The notes: generated by a model not told the origin, from the sequence alone. Numbered from the stretch's first letter, positions 21,660-31,559 are shown. The stretch is DNA of 45,711 nt from Chlamydiia bacterium (GCA_903848235.1 CAINFV010000089.1:1-45711), one strand, 5' to 3'. A program made the numbers and translations.

Positions 21660-24284
21660 ATGGGACAATCTACTGTTGAAATTCGTCGACGTTTTCTTGA
21701 GTATTTTCGTAGCCAAGGTCATAAAGAGGTCGCCTCTTCTTCTGTCGTCCCTCACGATGATCCTACCCTCCTTTTTACCAACGCAGGGATGAACCAATTC
21801 AAGGATGTCTTTCTTGGAAAAACACAGCGTGACTATACACGCGCCACTACAAGCCAGAAGTGCATCCGCGCTGGTGGTAAGCACAATGACCTAGAGAATG
21901 TCGGCCATACCAGCCGCCATCTTACCTTCTTTGAAATGCTCGGGAACTTTTCGTTCGGCGACTATTTTAAAAAAGACGCCATTAAGTTTGCATGGGAAGT
22001 GTCAACGCAGGTATTTGCTTTTCCCGAAAACAAAATCTACCCCACTGTCTTTCGTGATGATGATGAGGCTTTTGAACTATGGACGGCGCATGTCCCTGCC
22101 TCTCGCATCACCCGCTTTGGAGAAAAAGAGAATTTCTGGGCAATGGGCGATACAGGGCCATGCGGCCCCTGCTCAGAGCTGTTGTTTGACAGAGGCGAGG
22201 GATATGGCTCTGCATCAAGCCCTTCAGAAGACGCTTCCGGAGAGCGGTATTTAGAATTCTGGAATCTGGTCTTCATGCAGTATAACCGCTCCTCAGATGG
22301 CTCCATGGCGCCTCTTCCGAGGCCTTCTATTGACACTGGAGCCGGCCTTGAGCGTGTCGTGTCGTTGATTCAAAAGAAAGACACGGTGTATGAGACGGAT
22401 ATCCTTCGGTCATTGATTGCAGGGGTAGAGCGTATCAGTGGGAAGCACTACGATCCTGCATCACCGATTGCCCCAGCATTTCGTGTGATTGCCGATCATC
22501 TTCGCTCATTGTCATTTGCCATTGCCGATGGCGCTCAGCCAAGCAATACAGATCGTGGATATGTATTGAGGAAAATTCTGCGTCGCGCTGTTCGCTATGG
22601 AAAGCAGCTAGGTTTTGAAGGGCCGTTCCTAGCAAGCCTGCTCCCTGATCTAATTCAGGTGATGAAAGATCCATATATTGAGCTGCAGAGGGCCGAGAGC
22701 CGTATAGCAGAGATCATGACCCTCGAAGAAGAGGCGTTCTTTAGAACCCTTCGCCGAGGAGGGAATATACTCTCCAAAGTCATTGACAAGGCAAAGCAAG
22801 GGTCGCAGCGCATCAGCGGGGAAGATGCCTTTGTGTTGAAAGACACCTATGGCCTTCCTCTCGAAGAGATTCAGCTGCTCGCTATCGACCACAACTTGAA
22901 TGTCGATACCTCGCGATTCGATGAGCTTGAGATGGAAGCTAGGGCTCGATCCAAGGCCGCTCGCAAAGCAGGAGGACACTGTGCTGAACAGTCCTGTTTT
23001 GAGACGATTGTCCGTGATAGAGGAACGACACAGTTCATAAGAGCAACGAAAGAGGGCGTTGAGGCGAAGGTCATTGCTTGCCTGAAAGACGGAGTGCTCG
23101 TTGACAGTGCAGAAGCGGGAGATGAGGTGACACTTGTCCTGAACAGAACACCATTGTATGCCGAAATGGGAGGACAGGTAGGAGATCAGGGCTTTTTGCA
23201 AAATAGCCAATGCTATGTCAATATCGCTGATACACAAGCCCCTTTTGCCGGTGTCATTGCCCATATCGGCACCGTGCAAGAAGGGGTGTTACGAGTTAAT
23301 GATACCGTTGTTGCTAGTGTCAACGTTGAGCGACGGGGGAAGATAGAAGCAAACCACACGGCAACACACCTTCTCCATGTAGCCCTCCACCAGGTGTTAG
23401 GAGAACATGCTTGTCAGGGAGGCTCTCTTGTCAACGACGAGTATCTTCGCTTTGACTTTTCCCATCACAAAGCAGTGACGCAAGAAGAGCTGCAGACGAT
23501 TGAAAACCGGGTCAACGAGCTGATTCGCGACGATCATCCTGTACAGTGCTATGAGCTGACGCTAGAAGAGGCGCAAAAGCGCCCGGATATCAAGCAAATT
23601 TTCGGTGAGAAATACGGCTCTACAGTACGTGTCCTTGAGGTAGGTGTGTCAAAAGAGCTCTGCGGTGGATCCCACGTATTGCAGACTGGGAAGATCGGTT
23701 ATTTTCGTATCTTAAAAGAGTCGAGCATTGCTGCGGGGACACGTCGTATAGAAGCAGTGACAGGACAAAAAGCGGTTGACGAGGCACGGATGGCTGACAA
23801 AGCGCTCGACGCTATCGCCGACCTGCTGAAAGTGCCAACAGCAAAAATCACAGAGAGGCTGACTCGTCTATTCAGTGATGCAAAGTGTTTTGAATCAGAG
23901 CTGAAACAACTGAAACGAGAAAAGCTTCAGCTGCTGCTCGCCACGGTACCTGTCAAAAGCGTAAGGGACGACCGCAGCATCATTGCTGGAGTGTTGCCCA
24001 TTCTTACCGATGAGTTGAAGGTCGCTGCCGAAGAGGCTGCGAAGGAGAGCCCGACAGCTATCATCGTCTTAGGATGCGTGCATGATGGCAGGGCACATGT
24101 GTTTGTAAAAGTGCCGTCTGCTCTTATAAAGGCAGGCCTCCATGCCGGGAACCTTCTCAAACAGGTATTGCCAATGATTGAGGGAAATGGCGGCGGCAAA
24201 GCGGAAAGTGCCCAAGGTGCTGGAAAGGGGACTGCGGGACTCTCTGCTGCAATAGAGAGTATCGTTGTATCGTGTACGGCATAA
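21660..24284 (+). CDS. alaS: Alanyl-tRNA synthetase
   Basis: The N-terminal class II catalytic domain is typical (RRRFLEYFRSQGHKEVASSS, DPTLLFTNAGMNQFKDVFLG, GHTSRHLTFFEMLGNFSFGD). The editing domain carries its metal ligands in NHTATHLLH (around residue 565) and CGGSH (around residue 667). The C-Ala part ends with the Gly-rich GNGGGKAESAQGAG. At 874 residues it matches E. coli AlaRS. I chose ATG 21660 because AAGGG lies 8 bases upstream; ATG 21636 is possible. The start is 35 bp after the nested repeat elements. mfd follows 10 bp after the stop, a gene order also found in Chlamydia. Confidence 0.96.
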   Translation: MGQSTVEIRRRFLEYFRSQGHKEVASSSVVPHDDPTLLFTNAGMNQFKDVFLGKTQRDYTRATTSQKCIRAGGKHNDLENVGHTSRHLTFFEMLGNFSFGDYFKKDAIKFAWEVSTQVFAFPENKIYPTVFRDDDEAFELWTAHVPASRITRFGEKENFWAMGDTGPCGPCSELLFDRGEGYGSASSPSEDASGERYLEFWNLVFMQYNRSSDGSMAPLPRPSIDTGAGLERVVSLIQKKDTVYETDILRSLIAGVERISGKHYDPASPIAPAFRVIADHLRSLSFAIADGAQPSNTDRGYVLRKILRRAVRYGKQLGFEGPFLASLLPDLIQVMKDPYIELQRAESRIAEIMTLEEEAFFRTLRRGGNILSKVIDKAKQGSQRISGEDAFVLKDTYGLPLEEIQLLAIDHNLNVDTSRFDELEMEARARSKAARKAGGHCAEQSCFETIVRDRGTTQFIRATKEGVEAKVIACLKDGVLVDSAEAGDEVTLVLNRTPLYAEMGGQVGDQGFLQNSQCYVNIADTQAPFAGVIAHIGTVQEGVLRVNDTVVASVNVERRGKIEANHTATHLLHVALHQVLGEHACQGGSLVNDEYLRFDFSHHKAVTQEELQTIENRVNELIRDDHPVQCYELTLEEAQKRPDIKQIFGEKYGSTVRVLEVGVSKELCGGSHVLQTGKIGYFRILKESSIAAGTRRIEAVTGQKAVDEARMADKALDAIADLLKVPTAKITERLTRLFSDAKCFESELKQLKREKLQLLLATVPVKSVRDDRSIIAGVLPILTDELKVAAEEAAKESPTAIIVLGCVHDGRAHVFVKVPSALIKAGLHAGNLLKQVLPMIEGNGGGKAESAQGAGKGTAGLSAAIESIVVSCTA

Positions 24285-24294
24285 GAATGGTTAT

Positions 24295-27200
24295 ATGACC
24301 CAAGAGAACGCTTTTGATGAGGTGTTTGCAGCTCGCTTAAAACAAGGGAAGTCCCTTGCCTTCGAGCACCTAGAAACACCCATGAAAGCGTTTCTTCTTG
24401 CTGAGGCATATCGTCATAGTGGAAGGGATGTTCTTATCCTCACGGGAGAAGGACAGGAAGAGTCGCGTCTTCTTCAAAACATTGAGTTTTTTGTCTCCAC
24501 TTCACCCGTTGAGCTTCCCTCGTGGGAGACATTGCCATCAGAGCGCGTTGCGCCAAGCTCAGACATCGTCGGGGCGAGGCAAAAAGCGCTTCAGACTATT
24601 ATCCATCGCACCACTCCACAGATCATCATCAGCTCCCTACAGGCTTCGCTTCACAGGGTGCAGTCTGAAAAGGCATTGAAAGAAGGCTTGCTGATCATAC
24701 GAAAGGGTGATGAGCTTCCCTTCGATGTCTTCACACAGCACCTGTCACTTATGGGGTATACCAGATGTCCTGTGGCAGTAGAAAAGGGAGAGTTCGCTAT
24801 TCGTGGCGGCATTGTAGACATCTTTCCTGTCACAGAGCAGCGTCCAATCCGTATTGACTTTTTTGATGATGAAGTGGAGTCCTTGCGACAGTATGATCCG
24901 CTGTCACAGCGAACAGCGAATGCTGTAGAGAGCGTCACCATTACCTCCGGCAAAGAGCTTGAAACACTCGAGAAAGCAGCGGACAAAGATCTGGTGACGA
25001 TCTTCGACTTGCTCCCTTCAAACACACTGATCATCCTCGACGACCTCGAGCTCCTCGAAGATCGATATGCCAGCCTCGTCTCGCAAGGGGGGGTGAAGTC
25101 CAAGACCTTTCTCTGCGTTGAAGAGTGGCTGGACGCACTTCTCAAACACCAATGCATCGCCTTTAGCTATGTCTCACTAGAAGCTCTTACACATGTCAAG
25201 CGGTCGGCCTTATCGAAAGGGGGATCATATGCCCTTGCAGGGGAAACAGAGACAATCTCCTTTTCAATGTTTCAGCGGGAATTTACTGTCGACAGGCTCA
25301 ATCATCCGTTTCGCATTCTACCGGAGTTCTACGAAGAAAAATGTCTTTTGAAGGAGCCTCCAGAAGGAGAGTCTCTTCTGGACTGCTTTCTGCAGACGGA
25401 AAAAACATGCCCTCATACTGTCATCGTCCAGTCTTTAGTCGAACTCGAATGGATGAAGAAAAAACTCGAAGACAGAGGAGGCGCTTTCGACCCCGCGATC
25501 GCTGTCAAAGAGGGGTATCTTTCTGCAGGCTTTGCTCGAATAGATACCAATGAGGTCTTCTTTGCAACGGCGGAGGTGACAGGGCGTATTACCGTCCGCC
25601 GTGACACAAAGCGGATGACGTCTCTTGTCACAGAATACGATGCGTTTGATGTTCAGCTAGGAGATGTTGTCGTCCATTTTCACCACGGCCTTGGGAAATT
25701 CTGTGGTGTAGAGCGGCGTCCTGACGTCTATGGGCGCGAGCAGGAGTTTTTTGTCCTCGAATATGCTGACAGAGCCAAGCTCTACGTTCCTCTCACCCAA
25801 TCCCATCTCATTAGTAAGTATGTCGGTGGTGGTGAAGAGTCGCCAAAGCTTCATACTCTTGGAGCCTCCCGCTGGAAACGACTTCGTGAAGATACAGAAC
25901 GGGCTATCCTTGGTTATGCCTCTGATCTGCTACGCATCCAGGCGACCAGGGTGATCAATGGGGGCTTTGCCTTTCAAAAAGATGGCCTTCCTCTTCAGCT
26001 TTTTGAAGCGGAATTTCCTTATACGGAGACTGAAGATCAGCTCAAGGCGATAGCCGATATTAAAAATGACATGTGTTCATCAAAAGCCATGGACCGTCTT
26101 GTATGCGGTGACGTTGGCTATGGAAAGACAGAAGTAGCCATGCGCGCTGCTTTTAAAGCTGTAAGCGATGGCGCTAAGCAGGTAGCTATCCTTGCCCCGA
26201 CGACGGTTCTTGCCTTACAGCATTATGAGAACTTCGTCGATCGTACAAGTCCTTTTGGCATTAAAGTTGGAGTGCTCTCTCGCTTTTCGACGCCAAAGCA
26301 AAATCGTCAGACAATACAAGAGGTGGCATCTGGGAATATCGATATCATCATCGGCACCCATAGGCTTCTTCAGAAGGACGTTGCCTTTAAAGACCTAGGG
26401 CTTGTCATCATCGACGAAGAGCAACGGTTTGGGGTAAAGGCAAAAGAGCAGCTGAAAATTATTAAGGATGGGGTCGACTGCCTCACGCTGTCTGCAACAC
26501 CCATCCCAAGGACGCTCTACCTCTCTCTTATCAGCGCTCGAGAACTTTCGACTATCAGCACGCCTCCCCACGACCGCCTTCCTATAAAAACTGTCATCTG
26601 TGAGCCAAGCGATGACATTATTCAAAGCGTTCTCTTTCGTGAGTTAAACCGTGGCGGGCAGGCATTTTTTATTCACAATCGGGTAGAGAGCATCTTTGAA
26701 TCTGCCGACAGGCTGAAGAGGCTTCTGCCACGAGCTCGCATTGCTGTGGCTCACGGGCAGATGGGTGCTGATGAGCTGGATCTTGTATTCCATGCTTTTA
26801 AGCGCGGCGATGTTGACATCCTTGTTGCTACGTCGATTGTTGAAAATGGAATCGATATTCCCAATGCCAATACCATCCTCATTGATCGTGCCGATCAATT
26901 TGGCATTGCCGACCTCTACCAGCTCCGCGGCCGTGTAGGACGGTGGAATCGCCGTGCCTATGCCTACTTCTTGCTTCCTTCGAAGAGAATGCTCTCTGAG
27001 ATAGCTCGCAAGCGCATCGAAGCTATTGCGCAGGCTGGGGGCTATGGTGGCGGGCTTAAAGTGGCGATGCGCGACCTGGAAATACGGGGTGCTGGCGATA
27101 TCCTTGGCACAGAGCAATCTGGAAATGTAGCTTCTATTGGCTTTCATCTGTACTGCAAACTTCTGAAGCGCACCATAGAATCCCTTCAAGGGAAGACCCC

Positions 27201-27591
27201 CAGCTGGACGATTGATACTCGTATAGAGACTCCCTATGACGCTCGTCTTCCTGACATGTATGTCAATGAGGTCTCTTTGCGGATGGAGTTCTACCAACGG
27301 TTTGGAGAAGCAAAGAATGCAGATGAGGTGAGCGATATTGCTAAAGAGCTTGCCGATAGATTTGGAGCTCTTCCTGAGCCTGCGCAGTGGCTTGTTGCCA
27401 CTACGAAGGTGAAGGTTGCTGGTGCACAAAAGGGATATACACTCATCAGGCTTGAGACACACTCCCTTATCCTCGAGCGGAAGACGGGTGAGAAGAGCCA
27501 TTCGAACCGGGTATTACTGTCCCGCCCGAAATCTCCGGAAGAATTTGAGAAAAAAGTCATCGATGCCATCGACGCTATGGCAGCAGGCTGA
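24295..27591 (+). CDS. mfd: Mfd, transcription-repair coupling factor
   Basis: The N-terminal UvrB-like part (LPSWETLPSERVAPSSDIVG, FAIRGGIVDIFPVTEQRPIR) is followed by the RNA-polymerase-interaction domain (GDVVVHFHHGLGKFCGVE) and a superfamily 2 translocase with Walker A GDVGYGKTEVAMR (near residue 605), DEEQRFGVK and the RecG-like motifs TLSATPIPRTLYLSL and QLRGRVGRWNRRAYAYF. The length of 1098 is slightly below the 1148 of E. coli. Mfd removes stalled RNA polymerase and recruits UvrA to damaged DNA. It is 10 bp downstream of alaS and probably co-transcribed. ATG 24295 is chosen; a TTG at 24265 would overlap alaS. Confidence 0.96.
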   Translation: MTQENAFDEVFAARLKQGKSLAFEHLETPMKAFLLAEAYRHSGRDVLILTGEGQEESRLLQNIEFFVSTSPVELPSWETLPSERVAPSSDIVGARQKALQTIIHRTTPQIIISSLQASLHRVQSEKALKEGLLIIRKGDELPFDVFTQHLSLMGYTRCPVAVEKGEFAIRGGIVDIFPVTEQRPIRIDFFDDEVESLRQYDPLSQRTANAVESVTITSGKELETLEKAADKDLVTIFDLLPSNTLIILDDLELLEDRYASLVSQGGVKSKTFLCVEEWLDALLKHQCIAFSYVSLEALTHVKRSALSKGGSYALAGETETISFSMFQREFTVDRLNHPFRILPEFYEEKCLLKEPPEGESLLDCFLQTEKTCPHTVIVQSLVELEWMKKKLEDRGGAFDPAIAVKEGYLSAGFARIDTNEVFFATAEVTGRITVRRDTKRMTSLVTEYDAFDVQLGDVVVHFHHGLGKFCGVERRPDVYGREQEFFVLEYADRAKLYVPLTQSHLISKYVGGGEESPKLHTLGASRWKRLREDTERAILGYASDLLRIQATRVINGGFAFQKDGLPLQLFEAEFPYTETEDQLKAIADIKNDMCSSKAMDRLVCGDVGYGKTEVAMRAAFKAVSDGAKQVAILAPTTVLALQHYENFVDRTSPFGIKVGVLSRFSTPKQNRQTIQEVASGNIDIIIGTHRLLQKDVAFKDLGLVIIDEEQRFGVKAKEQLKIIKDGVDCLTLSATPIPRTLYLSLISARELSTISTPPHDRLPIKTVICEPSDDIIQSVLFRELNRGGQAFFIHNRVESIFESADRLKRLLPRARIAVAHGQMGADELDLVFHAFKRGDVDILVATSIVENGIDIPNANTILIDRADQFGIADLYQLRGRVGRWNRRAYAYFLLPSKRMLSEIARKRIEAIAQAGGYGGGLKVAMRDLEIRGAGDILGTEQSGNVASIGFHLYCKLLKRTIESLQGKTPSWTIDTRIETPYDARLPDMYVNEVSLRMEFYQRFGEAKNADEVSDIAKELADRFGALPEPAQWLVATTKVKVAGAQKGYTLIRLETHSLILERKTGEKSHSNRVLLSRPKSPEEFEKKVIDAIDAMAAG

Positions 27592-27595
27592 GCAT

Positions 27596-27755
27596 ATACC
27601 ACTGACAGTTGAAAGTCGCATACCTGCCATCGAAAAAGCCCGCATCTTCGAGTCGGTAAAAACAACCCCTACTTTTAGTAGCGGGTCTGTTTTTGCCGAT
27701 CGAATCTGCGGACTTTTTCTTCGGCATCTATCCAACTTTCAACTGTCACCGGTAT
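27596..27755. repeat. Foldback element C (160 bp)
   Basis: Two arms of about 76 bp, beginning ATACCACTGACAGTTGAAAG on the left and its near-complement on the right, fold around a short TTTTA centre. A third end-like copy, GACAGTTGAAAGTCGAG, follows at 27763-27779 in direct orientation to the left end. It fills the gap between convergent mfd and the gene ending at 27788. No target duplication is visible. It may act as a bidirectional terminator or be an old mobile element. Confidence 0.7.
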
Positions 27756-27787
27756 TTCCCGCCGACAGTTGAAAGTCGAGCTTAGGC

Positions 27788-30700
27788 TTAGTGGCTTTTC
27801 GACCACGCTTGAAACTCTTGGTCGAAGGTCTCTTTGTGGAGGTTGTGCCACGTGAGAACGCCCAGCCCTTCTTCTCTCGCCTTCTCCTTGCAAAAGCGAA
27901 TTTTTTGGAAATATGTTTCAAAATTTGTCTCTTTCTTTGGGGATAGACCGGATAGATACATGATACCTTTGTCCATTAGCTTCGCTTCTTCCCGTGCCTT
28001 TTCCCAAACTTTTTTTAGGACCCACTCTTCTTTGTTATCCGCACATCCAGACTTTTTGTACTCTGAAAGGAGAGATTTGTATTGAGAAAAATCCATAGTT
28101 TCGGCCCCTGGTAACTCTACAAACGTCGCCCATTCTTGCCTCAGAGCTTCTTCTCGCCTTTCGGCTTCATCAAGATATTTACTAGCGGCCTCTTCAGTTG
28201 GTTCTTTTTTTCCCTCTTCGTATCGGGCGAATCTCACCCTGTGGAGATTAACACCATTGTCTGCTAGGTACCTTATCATCTTAATGTTTTGTTCATCTCC
28301 CTGTGCGCCGCGTTCCAATTTGTTCGATAAAAACGTTATCCGTCCATCGGCGTCGGTACCAATTTCACCATAGGACACGCTTCGCGTTGACATCAACCCA
28401 GAGAAGGTTGAGTGGTCGAAAACACCCTCGACGTATCCTCCGCAATGAAGTGTATTGTCAGTACTGAGGAAGAAAATGCCAACCCCTCTTTCCTTGTGAG
28501 CTATTCCACGGTCAATACCAGAGTCGTATGGGTATCCGTTGCGGACGAGCTTTCCATCCTCCACCGTTGTCTTGTAGGCTAGTTTTTTTTCTAGGATAAG
28601 TGAGACGCGGTTTCTCGGTGGTATCCATCCGCTGTCGTCTTGTTGTTCGATCCATGTATCATAGCTCATAGGTAGGTGGGACTTCTCAAACCGGCCTTTC
28701 ACTTCGGCCTCTTTTCCCTTCTTCCACTCCTCAAATTCACCTCTGAAGGTCTCGAGATTCGCGTCTAACCACTCAGTAACACCTAAATCCGCATCTTTCG
28801 CCTTCTCTTTGCAAAACATAATTTTTTGTGCATATGATTTAAAATCAGCCGCTCCTTCGGGAAGGAGCGTTGCTGCGTAGGCGGTGTCTGTGGCATGCGA
28901 TGTTATTTCCCAAAGTTTTTTTAACGCCCACATTTCTTTGTTTTTTTGATATGAGAGTGGCAGAGTCTCGTTGAACCATGCCTTGTACTGTTTTAGCGAT
29001 ATTGCTTCCGCTCCAGGTAATTTCGTAAATGCAATCCATTGATTCTTAAGGTTCTCTGCCCTACTTTTGGCTTCCCTCAGGTATGCGCTTGCGTTTATTT
29101 CAAGCGGCGCCATAGTGACTTTTTCGAAGTAGGTGAACGTTACCTCATCAAGATTGACCCCCTGCTTTGCAAACCACTCTAACATCTGTACGTTCTGGTC
29201 TTCGGTTGGGGTATAATGTCCGCTTTTGTTCGACAAAAACGTTATCTGACCATCTTCGGTGGTGCCAATTTCGCCGCCGCACATTATCGCCCCGCTTCCA
29301 AAGAAGCTTGAATGGTGAAATACATCTTTAACGTGTCCTCCGCAATAGAGCTCTCCATCGGGACCGACAACGAAAATGCCAACTCCTTTTCCTGCGTGAA
29401 ATATGCTATGGTCACTGCTAGAATCGTATGGGTGCCCATTGCGGACGAGCCTGCCGGATATCACTTTTGTGCAATAGGGCGTTCTTTGCTCTTCGGTGAG
29501 GGCGACAAAGGGCCTTGGTGGCATCCATTCGCTGTCGTCTTGCTGTTGTCTCCATTTGTCAAACGATTCCTCGGGTAGCTGGGTCTTCAAGAACCTGTCC
29601 CTAATCTCGCCCTCTTTTTTCGCTTTCCATTGAACAAACATTTCTTCAAAGCCAATTGAATGACTTTTCCAACTCTCTCTAACGTCTAACCCATCCTTTT
29701 TCGCTAGTTCCTTGCAAAAGCAAATTTTTTGAAAATATGTTGGAAAATCACTCTCCCTCACGAAATCGAGCTCACGTCCGTAGATATTGATTGGGGTATC
29801 TGCGGAAGGCCTTGCTTCCTCCCAAACTTTATGCAGCATCCATGTTTCTTCTCTGTCCGGATTGCCTGATTCTTTATACTCAAGATGCCATTGCATATAC
29901 TTCTGAAGGGATATATTTAGTGCCCCTGGGAATTTTCTAAATGCGTCCCAATTTTTCTTCTCTACCTTGGCCTCTTCCTCATCCTCGGTTTTCCTACGAG
30001 CTAAGAATTCTCCCCGGGCCTCTTCCATTCTCAACGGGGGTGATTGACGAATGCGCGCTACTTCAGATTCGCTTGGGCCAGGTGATCCTGTGAGAGGTAG
30101 TGTGTCCTGAGACGAAGTGTCTGAGAGAGCCTTTCTCTCGTGCGGAGGGGGGGGCGCAGCTTCTGTATCTCCCTCGTAAGTATGGGGGAGCGCAGCTTCT
30201 GTATCTCCCTCGTAAGTATGGGGGAGCGCCGCTTCTGTATCTCCCTCGTAAGCATGGGGGAGCGCAGCTTCTGTATCTCCCTCGTAAGCATGGGGGAGCG
30301 CAGCTTCTGTATCTCCCTCGTAAGTATGGGGGAGCGCCGCTTCTGCATCTTCCTCGTAAGTATGGGGGGCCGTGGCTGATTTCGGTGATTTGCTAGTCCC
30401 TTCGTCTTCGGCGTTATCAAAGGCCAATGCAGGAGGTTCGCTTTTGCCTTTTTTATTCCCCTGGGCAGTTTCTTTGGGCTCTACGATGGAAGAGAGTTTA
30501 GCTGCTTTTCTGGTTAGTCGTTCATCCTTACTGTCCCGCCACAATAACAACTCATCTTCAGTTGGTTGACGTCCCTCAAGTTTGGAAAAATCTTCTGTGT
30601 ATTTACACTCAGCATTTTCTTCTGCTAGCCAAGTAAGGAATCTCCCCTTGTCCTTCATTAGACCTGTCGTTCTGCTCCACTCCTCCTCTTTACTTCTGAC

Positions 30701-31315
30701 CCAGATGGCAAAAGATTGAGCCGACGCCGGTATTTGTATAGAAATGGGGTGATTTTCCCAAAACGATGCCATGAGTCGAATCTCGCCCGCCGTGTACTCG
30801 TTTGATGTTCTTCCTCTCAAAACCAGCTCAGTGATGAGAAAATCTTCGTTGCCCACATTCTCTTGACCAACAAAACGCCCTTCAAGCCCGGCCTCCTCCA
30901 TCCCTGCTAATCCCTTGCCAATCGATGTTGCGTAGTCAAAAGTGCGCCTTAGTGTGGCAAGCCTTAGCGTCCTCGCGGCTCGCTCTTTTTCGACACTACC
31001 GGGCTCACCACCCTCTACCAGAATCAGTTTGCAAAGACTCTGAAACCTTTTGTCCGAAGTTATTTTTTTGAATTCATTTTCCTCTACTACGCCCTCAAGC
31101 TCTTCTGGTATCGCTTGGTGACCTTCTGCTGCGGCCTTGATGAGCGACATAAGCTGTTTGCCGCTGATGTGAGAACCCTCTGGTACGTCGTCGGATTTCA
31201 GCAGCTTCCATTTACTTTTTGTCTTGCTTAGGCAGAGCTTACTTGGATCAAGCTGACCCTTGGTTGCCTGATCGAATATTGCCCAGCTATCGGGACCTAA
31301 GTCTACGCTTGTCAT
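27788..31315 (-). CDS. Giant modular protein (1175 aa) with repeated domains, effector or toxin-like
   Basis: The N-terminal 310 residues show no known motif. Residues about 316-390 hold six tandem 12-residue units (PHTYEGDTEAAL type). The C-terminal part alternates two modules: X (about 110 aa, with FPGALNISLQKY and YFQKICFCKE) near 453, 760 and 1060, and Y (about 160 aa) near 570-735 and 880-1035. Y reads DDSEWMPP, RLVRNGHPYDS, GVGIFVVGPDGELYCGG, FHHSSFF, CGGEIGTTEDGQ and LSNKSGHYTP. The 'HHSSF...GGEI...NKSGHY' pattern is one I associate with large secreted bacterial proteins, but I cannot name its activity. GGAGGGG precedes the ATG. The gene stops directly beside element C, after the third X module. 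Confidence 0.8.
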   Translation of the reverse strand: MTSVDLGPDSWAIFDQATKGQLDPSKLCLSKTKSKWKLLKSDDVPEGSHISGKQLMSLIKAAAEGHQAIPEELEGVVEENEFKKITSDKRFQSLCKLILVEGGEPGSVEKERAARTLRLATLRRTFDYATSIGKGLAGMEEAGLEGRFVGQENVGNEDFLITELVLRGRTSNEYTAGEIRLMASFWENHPISIQIPASAQSFAIWVRSKEEEWSRTTGLMKDKGRFLTWLAEENAECKYTEDFSKLEGRQPTEDELLLWRDSKDERLTRKAAKLSSIVEPKETAQGNKKGKSEPPALAFDNAEDEGTSKSPKSATAPHTYEEDAEAALPHTYEGDTEAALPHAYEGDTEAALPHAYEGDTEAALPHTYEGDTEAALPHTYEGDTEAAPPPPHERKALSDTSSQDTLPLTGSPGPSESEVARIRQSPPLRMEEARGEFLARRKTEDEEEAKVEKKNWDAFRKFPGALNISLQKYMQWHLEYKESGNPDREETWMLHKVWEEARPSADTPINIYGRELDFVRESDFPTYFQKICFCKELAKKDGLDVRESWKSHSIGFEEMFVQWKAKKEGEIRDRFLKTQLPEESFDKWRQQQDDSEWMPPRPFVALTEEQRTPYCTKVISGRLVRNGHPYDSSSDHSIFHAGKGVGIFVVGPDGELYCGGHVKDVFHHSSFFGSGAIMCGGEIGTTEDGQITFLSNKSGHYTPTEDQNVQMLEWFAKQGVNLDEVTFTYFEKVTMAPLEINASAYLREAKSRAENLKNQWIAFTKLPGAEAISLKQYKAWFNETLPLSYQKNKEMWALKKLWEITSHATDTAYAATLLPEGAADFKSYAQKIMFCKEKAKDADLGVTEWLDANLETFRGEFEEWKKGKEAEVKGRFEKSHLPMSYDTWIEQQDDSGWIPPRNRVSLILEKKLAYKTTVEDGKLVRNGYPYDSGIDRGIAHKERGVGIFFLSTDNTLHCGGYVEGVFDHSTFSGLMSTRSVSYGEIGTDADGRITFLSNKLERGAQGDEQNIKMIRYLADNGVNLHRVRFARYEEGKKEPTEEAASKYLDEAERREEALRQEWATFVELPGAETMDFSQYKSLLSEYKKSGCADNKEEWVLKKVWEKAREEAKLMDKGIMYLSGLSPKKETNFETYFQKIRFCKEKAREEGLGVLTWHNLHKETFDQEFQAWSKSH
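30144..30368. repeat. 36-bp coding tandem repeat, about six units
   Basis: Unit GGGGGAGCGCAGCTTCTGTA plus TCTCCCTCGTAAGTAT repeats without spacers. Each unit encodes 12 residues on the minus strand, with H-T-Y and H-A-Y variants and one more divergent end unit. A multiple of three keeps the frame when copy number changes. Confidence 0.9.
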
Positions 31316-31356
31316 GGAATCCCCTCCTTCCCGTCATTGGTGGGAGCTTATACTTC

Positions 31357-31370
31357 TTCTTGTTCAAGAA
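31357..31370. promoter_or_regulatory. 14-bp palindrome, site 3
   Basis: TTCTTGTTCAAGAA, 41 bp upstream of the 1175-aa gene. On the coding (minus) strand it reads TTCTTGAACAAGAA followed by GAAGTATA, as at sites 1 and 2. Confidence 0.5.
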
Positions 31371-31559
31371 AAAAATATATTTGTTCTGATCTCATATATA
31401 GGCAAAAATAAATATTTAATATACGGGTTTTGCCATGACGGTCACAATCGCTGTTGTAGAGAGCCATTTTGTGGCCTTTACGACTAACGCCAATGCTAGC
31501 CTATAAATTTTTGAAAATGAAGGCGTGCCATAGGATGCTATGGCAACAGGCTAAAGCCA

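Noticed and set aside
22650-23279. 209-residue minus-strand open frame
   Set aside because: Shadow of alaS; no start signal or recognisable sequence.
26644-27501. 285-residue open frame on the minus strand
   Set aside because: It lies wholly within mfd, whose conserved helicase motifs are on the plus strand.
30144-30368. Possible CRISPR array
   Set aside because: Repeat units are contiguous with no unique spacers and are in frame within a long gene.
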